Origin: JAGWRI01 sp963728785
Lineage (GTDB): Bacteria; Gemmatimonadota; Gemmatimonadetes; Gemmatimonadales; Gemmatimonadaceae
Reading direction: 5' to 3'
NCBI GenBank assembly: GCA_963728785.1
Contig: CAVSKV010000002.1
Coordinates: forward strand, 124,001 to 188,000
Length of the DNA stretch: 64,000 nucleotides
A program made the position numbers and the translations under genes. Positions 1-8,125 of the stretch are shown piece after piece. Each line of letters opens with the position of its first letter. Position 1 is the stretch's first letter. The notes beneath the pieces are model-generated. The model was not told the origin of the DNA, did not search any database, and saw only the letters and a list, made by a program, of their open reading frames with translations.

Positions 1-477
1 GCGCCGATAGAGTCGGTCCACGGGGGCGGCCAAGGCACCGGCCACCACCGCTTCGGCCATGCGCGCCGCGCCGCGCACCAACGACAGATGACCGAACCGA
101 CGTGAGATGCCGTCGCCGAAATTCCCCACCGACGAATCGTGCACCGGATCCACCAAGTGCCCATGCGCCACCAGCACGCGGCCCACGGCCTCGTGTTCGA
201 GCACCAGCGAGCGCGACCCGGCACCGGGATCGTGATTGCCTTCGACGCGGCTGAGCACGCGCGCCGCCGTCATCGCGGAGATCATCGCGCTCAGCTCCGG
301 GTGCGCAGCCTCGGCGCGTTCGGTCGGCTCGAACAGCCCTTCGAAGATGTCGCCGTTGAGCACGATGCGGTCGCCCGCGTCGCGCGCCCGCTCGAGAAAG
401 CGCAGCGCCAGCCGCACCTGCAACGGCGGGCTGTACGTCCCGAGATGCCAGTCGCCCGCGATGAGAACGCGGCTCAC
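1..477 (-). CDS. Calcineurin-like metallophosphoesterase (partial, 3' end outside window)
   Basis: The reverse strand encodes the first 159 residues of a metallophosphoesterase. The metal-binding signature blocks are all present and in order: GDWHLG near residue 8, NGDIFEG near 40, GNHD near 80 and AHGHLVDP near 105. This is the layout of LpxH-like and general calcineurin phosphoesterases. The start is the GTG at 477, which overlaps the upstream acyltransferase stop in a GTGA, so the gene is the fourth member of a coupled leftward operon. In that setting a phosphatase acting on a lipid or sugar-phosphate intermediate is plausible, but the substrate cannot be read from the sequence. The C-terminus runs off the window edge. 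Confidence 0.85.
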   Translation of the reverse strand, partial: MSRVLIAGDWHLGTYSPPLQVRLALRFLERARDAGDRIVLNGDIFEGLFEPTERAEAAHPELSAMISAMTAARVLSRVEGNHDPGAGSRSLVLEHEAVGRVLVAHGHLVDPVHDSSVGNFGDGISRRFGHLSLVRGAARMAEAVVAGALAAPVDRLYRR

Positions 478-1247
478 GTCGCCTTCCCGTCGTGCCGCGC
501 CATCAGTCGATCGTACAGCGCCTGGGTGTCGCGCCGCGCCCGCTCCTGCACGGGCCCGAGCACGGCCAGATCGCGGGCCCGTTCGGGGTCGCGCTCCACG
601 CTGATAGGCTCACCGATGGCGATGTCGATACGCGCTGGCAGGGGCAGTGGACTCCAGAACGTGAGCTTGCCCAGCGCGAAACCCGGATATGCCGAGAACC
701 CGCCCACCACCGCCAGCGGCACCACGGGCACCCCCGTGCGAACGGCCAGCCGGGCGAACCCGTAGCGGTCGTCCCAACGCAGACGGTAGGTGCGCGACCG
801 CGGGCTCGATTCGCGGCGTCCGCCCGGCGTGATCATCAGCTGTTCGCCCTGCTCCAGCACTCGAAGGCACGACGCCTCGGAGGGATCGATGAGGCCGGCG
901 TTGCGCTTAAGTGCCCCCAACCCTGGGATCGCCCGTTCCAGCGGGTTTCCCTTGGACGCCGCGATGCGCAACGTGCGCAACGGGCCACGGGTCTCGAACC
1001 AGTCGCGCCACGCCAGCTGATACACGGCGATCGCGAGGTCCACGTTCAGGTAACCAGCGCCGTGGTGCGTCACGTAGATGCACGGCCCCGAAGGCGGCGT
1101 GCCCTCCACGCGCACGCGATGGTAGCGCGACATCCAGTGCGCCAGGCGCAGATAGCCGAACCGGTAGCGCCACAGCGTCGGATCGAGCGTTGCGCCGGCC
1201 GGCGCGTGGCCGTCCGCCGCCGCGCGCCCGGCGTCGCCGGCGCTCAT
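474..1247 (-). CDS. Lysophospholipid/diacylglycerol acyltransferase-like protein
   Basis: This 257-residue protein has the core of the membrane-associated acyltransferase superfamily. A His-containing block (THHGAGYLNVD) sits near residue 53, followed by a conserved basic stretch and ITPGGRRES near residue 147, which matches the PGG-R/T-E block of DAGAT-like enzymes. It resembles the protein encoded just upstream in architecture, so the two look like tandem paralogues. The ATG at 1247 was chosen because it overlaps the upstream stop as ATGA; a longer open frame would only run over the upstream gene. Expected role: transfer of an acyl chain to a glycerolipid or glycolipid at the inner membrane. 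Substrate unknown. Confidence 0.82.
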   Translation of the reverse strand: MSAGDAGRAAADGHAPAGATLDPTLWRYRFGYLRLAHWMSRYHRVRVEGTPPSGPCIYVTHHGAGYLNVDLAIAVYQLAWRDWFETRGPLRTLRIAASKGNPLERAIPGLGALKRNAGLIDPSEASCLRVLEQGEQLMITPGGRRESSPRSRTYRLRWDDRYGFARLAVRTGVPVVPLAVVGGFSAYPGFALGKLTFWSPLPLPARIDIAIGEPISVERDPERARDLAVLGPVQERARRDTQALYDRLMARHDGKAT

Positions 1248-1990
1248 CCTTGCCGTTGCTCCGCCGTCGGCCGCGGGTCGGAGGTCGACCGCGGCCGCCG
1301 CTCGGCACGTCCCTGCTCCATCAGCTCGCGCGCCGCCGCTTCGACCCGCCCCACGAACGCTGCCACGTCGCCGTCGGCGGGCGGCATCATCGGCTGCCCG
1401 AACCGGTATTCCAGGCGCACGGGAAGCGGAAAGGGCGGGATCCAGAAGCTCACTCCGCCCAACGACCAGCGCCCCAGATGCTGCCGGTCGGCGCCAATGA
1501 TGGCGAACGGCAGCACCTCGACCCCCGCCTTGATGGCGAGCCGGGCGAAGCCGGTACGCCCGGTCCACTGCAGCGTGTCACGCGGACCGTAGAGTTCTCG
1601 TGTGCCGCCGGGAAAGATCAGCAGCGACTCCCCATGGGCCAGCGCCGCCAGCGCGTGCTGTTCGTCGGCGGGCACCGCGTTCACGTTGCGGCGCATCCAG
1701 CCCAGCAGGGGTGTGCGGTGGAGGGAAGTGCCCGTCTTCTCGAGCACCCGGATGGCCGGCCGGGCATTGTCCCAGAACGTGAAAAGCGCCAGCATCACCG
1801 TTTCCAGATAGAGAAAGGTCTGCGGGTGCTTGGCCACGTAGATCACCGGCCGGTCGGCGGGAATGCGATCTTCCCCCACGGCATGCGCCCGAAAGTAGTA
1901 CCGGGCCAGCAGGCGGGCCACCGGGATGATGACACGGGCGAGCGAGCCGTCGCGCTGGAATGGCGTGACGGAGACCTGCGGTTCGGTCAC
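1244..1990 (-). CDS. Lysophospholipid/diacylglycerol acyltransferase-like protein
   Basis: A 248-residue acyltransferase-like protein and the probable paralogue of its downstream neighbour. The N-terminal part has a hydrophobic segment (VIIPVARLLARYYF). Next comes the His block IYVAKHPQTFLY, then LLIFPGGTRELYG near residue 140, the acceptor/acyl-binding block of LPLAT and DAGAT-like proteins. The GTG start at 1990 overlaps the glycosyltransferase stop as GTGA, giving a 4-base coupled junction. Co-translation with a GT4 glycosyltransferase and another acyltransferase suggests stepwise building of an acylated glycolipid. Which enzyme acts first is not visible. Confidence 0.82.
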   Translation of the reverse strand: MTEPQVSVTPFQRDGSLARVIIPVARLLARYYFRAHAVGEDRIPADRPVIYVAKHPQTFLYLETVMLALFTFWDNARPAIRVLEKTGTSLHRTPLLGWMRRNVNAVPADEQHALAALAHGESLLIFPGGTRELYGPRDTLQWTGRTGFARLAIKAGVEVLPFAIIGADRQHLGRWSLGGVSFWIPPFPLPVRLEYRFGQPMMPPADGDVAAFVGRVEAAARELMEQGRAERRPRSTSDPRPTAEQRQG

Positions 1991-3132
1991 GCCGGCACGC
2001 CGACGACGTCGCGCCGGTTCGCGTCCGCGGCTGCCGCGGCGTCCTCGTACAGAGCGTTGATCGTGAGCGCCACTCGGCTCCAAGCCAGCTGATGTGCGCG
2101 CTGCCAGCCCAGGTGCACCATGTGGTGGCGCAGCGCCTCGTCGTCGGCCGCGCGCAGGATGGCGGTGGCGAGGGCCTCGGGGTCGGCCGGCGGCACGAGG
2201 ATCGCCGCACCGAGCGTGGCGTCGCGGTAGCCGGGAATGTCGCTCGCGACCACCGGCCGGCCACTCGCCATGGCCTCGATCAGGACCACCCCGAAGCTCT
2301 CCCCGTGCGTGGACGGCGCGCAGAATACATCACACCACCGGTACATCTCCACCAGCTGCGTGTCGTCCACGCGCCCCATGAACACCGCACCCGACCGCCG
2401 CACGAGATCGCCGAAGACGAGCGGATCGCCGTGTCCGACCACGCGCAGTTCGACGTGCCGGCCGCGCTCGCGCAGCAACGCCGTGGCGGCGAGGAGGTGG
2501 CGGAGCCCCTTGCGCGGTTCGTCGCAGCGGCCGACGAACAGCAGCCGCAGCGCGCCCGATTCGCGCGTCGCTGGGGCGGGCATCTCCATGCCGGCCGGCA
2601 AATGCGGCGTGGCGAACACGGTGGGATCGATGCCGTTGGGCACGATGTGCATGGGACCATGGAACACACGGCGCGCGAAGTCCGCGGCCGGCCCCGAGAC
2701 CGCAATGCCGAGGCTCAGCCTCGTGAGCGGGCGCGCCAGGGCGCGGCGGACCATCCTCGCCATCCCGGATTCCGACTCGACGAAGGTATGAAACGTGGCG
2801 ACGAGCGGTGCCTCGGCGAATCGCACCGCATACCGCGAAGGCCCCGGCACCCACGGCTCGTGCACGTGCACGATATCGAATCGCCCGCGCTCCAGGTACT
2901 GCCGGACGGCCGAACGCGAGACCAGCAGCCCGACGCGGGCCCGCGATCCGTTGCCCCACAATGGCACCACGCCGCGCAGGCTGTCGCACCGCGGCGGCGT
3001 GTCTCCACTGGCCGGTCCCAGGATCTGCATGTCATGGCCGAGACATTGCAGCGCCTGAGCCAGGGTAATGATATGTCGATTCACTCCGCCATCATGAGAA
3101 AGATCGTATGGCGTGACCAGACAGATGCGCAT
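1987..3132 (-). CDS. GT4-family glycosyltransferase (PimA-like)
   Basis: A 381-residue retaining glycosyltransferase of GT-B fold. The N-terminus (MRICLVTPYDLSHDGGVNRH) has the glycine-rich start of the acceptor domain. The C-terminal donor domain has FVGRCDEPRKGLRHL near residue 207, and then PSTHGESFGVVLIEAMASG near residue 290 with the EX7E pattern typical of GT4. The N-terminal pattern and the acyltransferase neighbours recall phosphatidylinositol mannosyltransferases, so a lipid acceptor and a nucleotide-sugar donor are likely. It is the first gene of a coupled leftward operon, behind a good promoter about 120 bases upstream. The exact sugar is unknown. Confidence 0.9.
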   Translation of the reverse strand: MRICLVTPYDLSHDGGVNRHIITLAQALQCLGHDMQILGPASGDTPPRCDSLRGVVPLWGNGSRARVGLLVSRSAVRQYLERGRFDIVHVHEPWVPGPSRYAVRFAEAPLVATFHTFVESESGMARMVRRALARPLTRLSLGIAVSGPAADFARRVFHGPMHIVPNGIDPTVFATPHLPAGMEMPAPATRESGALRLLFVGRCDEPRKGLRHLLAATALLRERGRHVELRVVGHGDPLVFGDLVRRSGAVFMGRVDDTQLVEMYRWCDVFCAPSTHGESFGVVLIEAMASGRPVVASDIPGYRDATLGAAILVPPADPEALATAILRAADDEALRHHMVHLGWQRAHQLAWSRVALTINALYEDAAAAADANRRDVVGVPA

Positions 3133-3599
3133 TGCGACAGGGTTGAAGGTCGATCGGGCGGGGGAACCGCGAGCGGAGACGTTCTCCCTGATCTTCTGTG
3201 GTGTGTATCGGCCCCGGCCGGCACGTCGGGGCGATCTGTATTAAAGGTATAGCGTGCCCAAGTATAAGTCCTACCCCCGGTTGATCAATCAGGTGTCCTC
3301 CGCGAGATGTCGGGATTCCCGTCAACACGTTGCGGCGTAGACACTTGTGATAGGCTCCGACGGTGTCCGCAGTGGCCGCACCTGCGGCCCGGGCAGAGAC
3401 CGCCGCCGGGCGGCTTGGTTCTCACACCGGCGACGCGCGGCAGAGGCCCGACGGGTGCAGCCGACGATGTACCCAGGAAAGCCGCGTCGATCCGCACGTG
3501 CGCGCCCGAATGCGTGCGGCCCCGCGTTCGATTTCCGATTCCTCGCACCCCACGGGCGTCAGTCTTTCGCCCATCGGCCTTCACCGCGATCTTGCCTTG
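3133..3599. other. Divergent intergenic region
   Basis: This stretch of about 470 bases separates the leftward GT4 operon from the rightward GT87 gene. It holds the leftward promoter near 3261-3288. The frame of the GT87 gene stays open back to 3363, but that extension is Arg/Pro-rich and unlike the mature protein, so it is treated as non-coding. No RNA gene was recognised. Confidence 0.5.
3261..3288 (-). promoter_or_regulatory. Sigma70-type promoter for the GT4/acyltransferase operon
   Basis: On the reverse strand TTGATC (3288-3283) and TATACT (3266-3261) are separated by 16 bases, close to the vegetative consensus. Transcription would begin near 3254 and run into the GT4 gene, leaving a leader of about 120 bases. 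Confidence 0.55.
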
Positions 3600-4817
3600 A
3601 TGGAAATGGAAGCTCGGGCCACCCCGGCCCCCTCTCCGCTGCCAACGTCGCGCGCTCTGCAATGGCTGCTCGCCCTGTACGTGGTGAGCGCCGTCGGCGT
3701 CGCTCTGCAGCGAACGCTGTTCCCGCCGCCGGAGAACAACATCGTGATCTTTCGCGCGGCCTTCCGCCACCTGATGGCCGGCCAGAACCTGTACGCGGCC
3801 TATCCGACGCTGTACACGGACTTCTTCAAGTACAGTCCGACCTTCGCCTTGCTGTTCGCGCCCTTCGCCCTGCTGCCGCTCGTCCCCGGCTACGTGCTCT
3901 GGGCGCTCGCCTGCGCAGCGGCCGTAGTCGCCGGCATCACACGGCTGCTGCCGCCGCGCCAGGCAGCGATCGCGCTCGCCATTGCGTGGCTGGGCGTGTT
4001 GGGCGACATGCAGCGGGCGCAGAGCAATGCCCTGTGCGCCGGACTGATGATGCTCGGGTGGGCAGCGATGGAGCACGAGCATCAATGGCGGGCAGCCAGC
4101 GCCATCGTCACGGGCGGGTTCATCAAACTGTTTCCGGTGGCCGCGCTCGCCGGCGCGATCTTCCACCGTAGGAAGTGGCGGTTCGCGATCGTCGTGCTGG
4201 TCGTGATCGCGGTGGGCGCCGCCCTGCCGCTGGTCGCGATGCGTTGGAGTTCGCTGAGCGCGCAATTTCAATGGTGGCACGCGATCGAGACCCGCGACGC
4301 CGTGCCGATGCCGCGCTACGGCTCGAGCGGCGCCGAGTTGTATGCCGGCCTGATGGGGCAGTTTCGCGTCTGGCTCGGCGTGCAATGGCCCTTCTGGCCC
4401 ACCCAGCTCGCCGGCACCGCCATCCTGCTGGCGCCGCTGCTCCGGGGGCCGGCGGCGTGGACCCGGCAATTCCGAACCACGTTTCTCGCGTCGATTCTCG
4501 TGTTCTGCGTGCTGTTCAACCACCAGGCCGAGTCGCCGTCGTATTCCATCGCCATGATCGGGGCCGCGCTGTGGTTCGCCTCTTCGCAGCGAGTCTGGTG
4601 GCGGACCGCCCTGATCGCGGCGTGCCTCATAATCGTGAATTTCGTATCGCCTGATCTGATGCCGCGGGCGTTCTACGAGGGGTACTACGTCAAGTATCTG
4701 CTCAAGACCGTGCCGTTGATTCCTCTGTGGCTCGTGATGCAGGGCGAGCTGTGGGGGCTGATTCCTGACCGTCCGGCCCCCGCCAATCGGCCCCTCCCAT
4801 CGGAACCCGGATCATGA
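3600..4817 (+). CDS. GT87-family (DUF2029) polyprenyl-phosphate-dependent glycosyltransferase
   Basis: A polytopic membrane protein of about 405 residues. After a first membrane helix it has a luminal stretch with LYAAYPTLYTDFFKYSPTFALLFAPFALLPL-type features: an aromatic-rich loop, then the Y-x-P-x-F block and a membrane helix. This is typical of GT87/DUF2029 enzymes that use polyprenyl-phosphate sugars (shown for mycobacterial alpha-mannosyltransferases). About ten further helices follow. The start at 3600 gives a short N-terminus before the first helix; no strong ribosome site is present and the frame stays open upstream, so the start is uncertain. The stop overlaps the decarboxylase start as ATGA. 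Confidence 0.78.
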   Translation: MEMEARATPAPSPLPTSRALQWLLALYVVSAVGVALQRTLFPPPENNIVIFRAAFRHLMAGQNLYAAYPTLYTDFFKYSPTFALLFAPFALLPLVPGYVLWALACAAAVVAGITRLLPPRQAAIALAIAWLGVLGDMQRAQSNALCAGLMMLGWAAMEHEHQWRAASAIVTGGFIKLFPVAALAGAIFHRRKWRFAIVVLVVIAVGAALPLVAMRWSSLSAQFQWWHAIETRDAVPMPRYGSSGAELYAGLMGQFRVWLGVQWPFWPTQLAGTAILLAPLLRGPAAWTRQFRTTFLASILVFCVLFNHQAESPSYSIAMIGAALWFASSQRVWWRTALIAACLIIVNFVSPDLMPRAFYEGYYVKYLLKTVPLIPLWLVMQGELWGLIPDRPAPANRPLPSEPGS

Positions 4818-6376
4818 ACACCGACCAGCAGGATTCCGGTCCGGCCGAGCGCGCCGCTCGGACCGCCGACTCTCCCCGCGACGCTGCCCTTGCCATGGAC
4901 CCCGATGAGTTCCGGCGGGTGGGCCATGCACTGGTCGACGCCGTGGCCGGCTTCCTCGCTTCCGTGCCCGATGGGCCTGTGGTGCGCGACGAGGCGCCCG
5001 AAGTCCTGCGCAAGTTGCTGGACGCCGAGCGCCCGATGCCCGAGAAGGGGATGAGCGCGGAAGAACTGTTGCGCTCCACGGAGGAATTGCTGTTCGACCA
5101 CTCGCTCTTCAACGGGCACCCGCGATTCTTCGGCTACATCACGTCGTCGCCGGCCCCGATCGGCATGTTCGGCGATCTTCTGGCCGCCGCCATCAATCCG
5201 AACGTCGGCGCGTGGCAACTCTCGCCGATCGCCAGCGAGATCGAAGCGCAAGCGGTCCGCTGGATTGCTGACCTGATCGGATATCCGCGCGACTGCGGTG
5301 GCCTGTTCGTGACGGGTGGGAACATGGCGAACTTCGTCGGGCTGTTCGCGGCCCGGGTCGCGGCCGCCGGATGGGACGTGCGGAAGACCGGCCTCAACGC
5401 GTCCGACGCGCGGCCCCTGCGCGTGTACGCCTCGGCGGAAACGCACACCTGGATCATGAAGGCCGCCGACCTCTCGGGTATCGGCACCGACGCCATTCGC
5501 TGGATCCCCACCGGCGCCGATCTCCGCATGGATGTTGCCGCGCTCAGAAAGGCAATGGAGCAGGACCGGCGGGCCGGGGAGCAGACGCTGATGGTGGTGG
5601 GCACAGCCGGCTCGGTGAGCACGGGTGCCGTGGACCCGCTGTTCGAGATCGCGGAGATCTGCCGTGAGGCCGGGGCGTGGTTCCACGTGGACGGCGCCTA
5701 CGGGGCGCTCGCCGGCATGGTTCCCGGGGCGCCAGCTGATCTCGGGGCGCTACGCCTCGCCGACTCGGTGGCCGTTGATCCGCACAAGTGGCTGTACGCG
5801 CCGTTGGAGGCAGGCTGCATCCTGGTGCGCGACCCGGCCACGCTGCGGAACGCCTTCGCCTATCATCCGCCGTATTACCACTTCGGCCAGGAGGCGACGA
5901 ACTTCGTGGACTTCGGACCGCAGAACTCCCGCGGCTTCCGCGCACTCAAGGTCTGGCTCGCGCTTCGCCAGGTGGGACGTGAGGGCTACGCGCGGATGAT
6001 CGGAGACGACATGCGTCTGAGCGAGCGGCTGTTCGCGCTCGTGAAGGCGCATCCCGAGCTCGAGGCGCACACGCAACAACTGAGCATCGCGACGTTCCGC
6101 TATGTGCCCGCCGATCTTCGAGCGAAGCTCACCGCCGCTGGCATGGATGCGTACCTCGACGAGTTGAACGACGCGCTGCTCGAGCGGATCCAGCGGTCGG
6201 GCGAGGCATTCGTGTCCAACGCCGTCGTGCACGGGCGCCATCTGCTGCGCGCATGCATCGTCAACTTTCATACTCGGGCCTGCGACGTGGATGCGCTCCC
6301 CGAGATCGTGGCGAGACTGGGGCGCGAGGTGGACGCCACCATGCGAATGGAGTCGGCCCTCGCGGGGCCGGCCTGA
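4814..6376 (+). CDS. PLP-dependent group II decarboxylase (aromatic-L-amino-acid decarboxylase family)
   Basis: A full-length 520-residue fold-type I PLP enzyme. The PLP-binding lysine is K325 in the signature VDPHKWLYAPLEAG. Upstream lie GTAGSVSTGAVDPL and FHVDGAYG, the phosphate and ring-stacking region with the conserved Asp. The N-terminal HPRFFGYITSSPAP block and the NPNVGAWQLSP active-site segment are also typical of aromatic amino-acid, DOPA and tyrosine decarboxylases. The reaction should be release of CO2 from an aromatic L-amino acid in the cytosol. It is translationally coupled to the GT87 gene, and its end nearly meets the convergent deacetylase gene. Substrate preference is not resolvable here. 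Confidence 0.92.
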   Translation: MNTDQQDSGPAERAARTADSPRDAALAMDPDEFRRVGHALVDAVAGFLASVPDGPVVRDEAPEVLRKLLDAERPMPEKGMSAEELLRSTEELLFDHSLFNGHPRFFGYITSSPAPIGMFGDLLAAAINPNVGAWQLSPIASEIEAQAVRWIADLIGYPRDCGGLFVTGGNMANFVGLFAARVAAAGWDVRKTGLNASDARPLRVYASAETHTWIMKAADLSGIGTDAIRWIPTGADLRMDVAALRKAMEQDRRAGEQTLMVVGTAGSVSTGAVDPLFEIAEICREAGAWFHVDGAYGALAGMVPGAPADLGALRLADSVAVDPHKWLYAPLEAGCILVRDPATLRNAFAYHPPYYHFGQEATNFVDFGPQNSRGFRALKVWLALRQVGREGYARMIGDDMRLSERLFALVKAHPELEAHTQQLSIATFRYVPADLRAKLTAAGMDAYLDELNDALLERIQRSGEAFVSNAVVHGRHLLRACIVNFHTRACDVDALPEIVARLGREVDATMRMESALAGPA

Positions 6377-6382
6377 CCGGCG

Positions 6383-7192
6383 TCAGAGCGCGTTGAAATT
6401 GACGAGCGAGATCTGGTGGCGCAGAAACAGGGCGACGACTGCGGGATCGGTGAGCGCAGCGCGCTCGCGTTCACGCGGCCACGTGTAGGCGTCGATCGCG
6501 GCGAGCGCGTCGTCCACCCGTCCCGGATGCACCATGAGTTCGGTGGTGCCCACCGGCAGGGTCGCGAGCACATGCGCCAAACGGGACGCGAATCGCTGGC
6601 CGCCCTGGAGGGACATGCCGATGAAGTGATCGGGCGCACGCGTGGGCGGCGCCCCGAGGGACGACAGTCGCCAGGACCACGTGACGAGCGCGCGCCGCGC
6701 CTGGCCACCCGGGCCAGCGCCGAACCGGTGCCACGACTCGACCGGCCGCCGCAGCGGCAGGTCGCGGGCCGCAGCCACCCGCGCCACCGCCGCATGCACC
6801 ACTGGCAGGGCGTGCATGTGGCGATGCGAATCGATGTGGGTGGCCCGTATTCCCGCGGCGGCCAGCGCTGCAAGCTGAGCCTCGCACTCCGCGGCGACGT
6901 CGTCAGCCCGGACCGTGCCGAGCACTGTTCTGCGCGCCAGCGCGCCTAGCGAGAGAAACTCGCCGGTGGGCCGGCGCAGCGACGGCGCAGCGGTGAGGGG
7001 CGCGCCGACGAGGAGATTGAAGTGGAGTCCGACGCCAAGGGTCGGCGTGGCGCGCGCACGCGCAATGCCGTCGTCCCATCCCGGGCCGTGCACCATCATC
7101 GACGTGGAGCTGACCGTTCCGGCGGCGTGCGCTTCGAGAATGCCCGCGGTGACCGCCGGCGTGAGAGCGAAGTCGTCGGCATTGACGATCAG
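6383..7192 (-). CDS. ChbG/YdjC-family carbohydrate deacetylase (HpnK-like), non-canonical start
   Basis: The protein begins with LIVNADDFALTPAV, the metal-binding NADDF signature that normally follows the initiator directly in YdjC/ChbG/HpnK proteins, and it continues with HIDSHRHMHALPVV, the two-His metal block. The first ATG in frame (7099) lies after the NADDF motif and would remove a catalytic Asp. No ATG, GTG or TTG exists between the upstream in-frame stop (7247-7249) and that ATG. The CTG at 7192, immediately before IVNADDF, is therefore the best start (269 residues). Expected role: hydrolytic N-deacetylation of an acetylated sugar. It follows a GT2 gene on the same strand, which suggests action on the same glycan or glycolipid. 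Confidence 0.8.
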   Translation of the reverse strand: MIVNADDFALTPAVTAGILEAHAAGTVSSTSMMVHGPGWDDGIARARATPTLGVGLHFNLLVGAPLTAAPSLRRPTGEFLSLGALARRTVLGTVRADDVAAECEAQLAALAAAGIRATHIDSHRHMHALPVVHAAVARVAAARDLPLRRPVESWHRFGAGPGGQARRALVTWSWRLSSLGAPPTRAPDHFIGMSLQGGQRFASRLAHVLATLPVGTTELMVHPGRVDDALAAIDAYTWPRERERAALTDPAVVALFLRHQISLVNFNAL

Positions 7193-7220
7193 CCGGCGCG
7201 CCGGAGCGCGCGCGCCGCGG

Positions 7221-7982
7221 TCAGTCGTAGCGGCCTCGCCGGTCGTTCAGCTTCACCTGAAGCAGGTCGCCGGCCATCGTCGTCGCCGCCTTGGCCAATC
7301 GCACGGTGGACGGTTCGTCATCGTACCGGAATTGGACCGCCGTCTGCCGCACCGACAGCCCGTGCTTTTGCGCCACGTACAGCGCTTCGACGTCGAACCC
7401 GAATCGCGGTATCGTGAGTCGCGGGAACACGATATCCGCGGCCCGGGCCGTGAATCCCTTGAGACCCGCCTGCGTGTCGAGTACTCCTCGCAGCATCACC
7501 GACCGGACCATGAGGTTGAACACGCGGCTCATGAGATGACGCGTATAAAGATAGTGGAAGAAGCTCGGGCTCATGAGGTACCGCGATTCCGGCAGCACGC
7601 GGCAGGCGATCGCCACGTCTGCTCCCGCTTCGAGGTCACGCAGGATCTTGCTGATTTCCGTTGGAGGATACGCCAGGTCAGCATCCATGAACACGCGGTA
7701 CCGCCCCCGTGCGGCGAGCATCCCCCGTCGGACGCTGGCCCCCTTGCCCCGGTTGGTTTCGTTGCGGAGCAGGACGACCGCCGGGTTCGCCGCGGCGAAT
7801 TCAAACAGGGCGCGTGCGGTTGGCTCGGCGTTGCCGTCGTCGACCAGGATGAGTTCCGTGCAATACGGCTGCGCAGCCAGAAATTCCCTCAGTTGGCACA
7901 GGTTCGCGGGGAGGCGCGCTGCGCCGTTGAAGGCCGGGATGACCAGCGTCAGGTGCGGAACGCTTCCATCAAGCGGATGCAT
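7221..7982 (-). CDS. GT2-family glycosyltransferase (polyprenyl/dolichyl-phosphate sugar synthase-like)
   Basis: A 253-residue GT-A enzyme: HLTLVIPAFNGAARL near the start, ILVDDGNAEPT, then FMDADLAYPPTEI with the DxD-type metal site, and an acceptor region with RYLMSPSFFHYLYTRHLMSRVFNLMV. This resembles bacterial dolichyl-phosphate glucosyl/mannosyltransferases, which charge a polyprenyl phosphate with one sugar. Such a lipid-linked sugar would be the natural donor for the nearby GT87 enzyme; that link is inference. The ATG at 7982 places the first beta strand at the usual distance. A GTG at 8039 would add 19 residues that look unstructured. The deacetylase follows after 28 bases. Confidence 0.85.
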   Translation of the reverse strand: MHPLDGSVPHLTLVIPAFNGAARLPANLCQLREFLAAQPYCTELILVDDGNAEPTARALFEFAAANPAVVLLRNETNRGKGASVRRGMLAARGRYRVFMDADLAYPPTEISKILRDLEAGADVAIACRVLPESRYLMSPSFFHYLYTRHLMSRVFNLMVRSVMLRGVLDTQAGLKGFTARAADIVFPRLTIPRFGFDVEALYVAQKHGLSVRQTAVQFRYDDEPSTVRLAKAATTMAGDLLQVKLNDRRGRYD

Positions 7983-8125
7983 TGGGGAAACTTCGCTGGT
8001 TCCACGTCCGGAACGCAACGGCGCGCGTGGCGCGCTCACCCTCTACCTATATTTGTGCGCGTATGATATTCGGGAGCCCCGGGCCGCGCCGCCACGCCCC
8101 AGCGTCAGCCCGGCCGACCGGGGGC

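Noticed and set aside
3363..3599. N-terminal extension of the GT87 protein
   Set aside because: Frame stays open, but the residues are Arg/Pro/Ser-rich with no homology expected before the first membrane helix.
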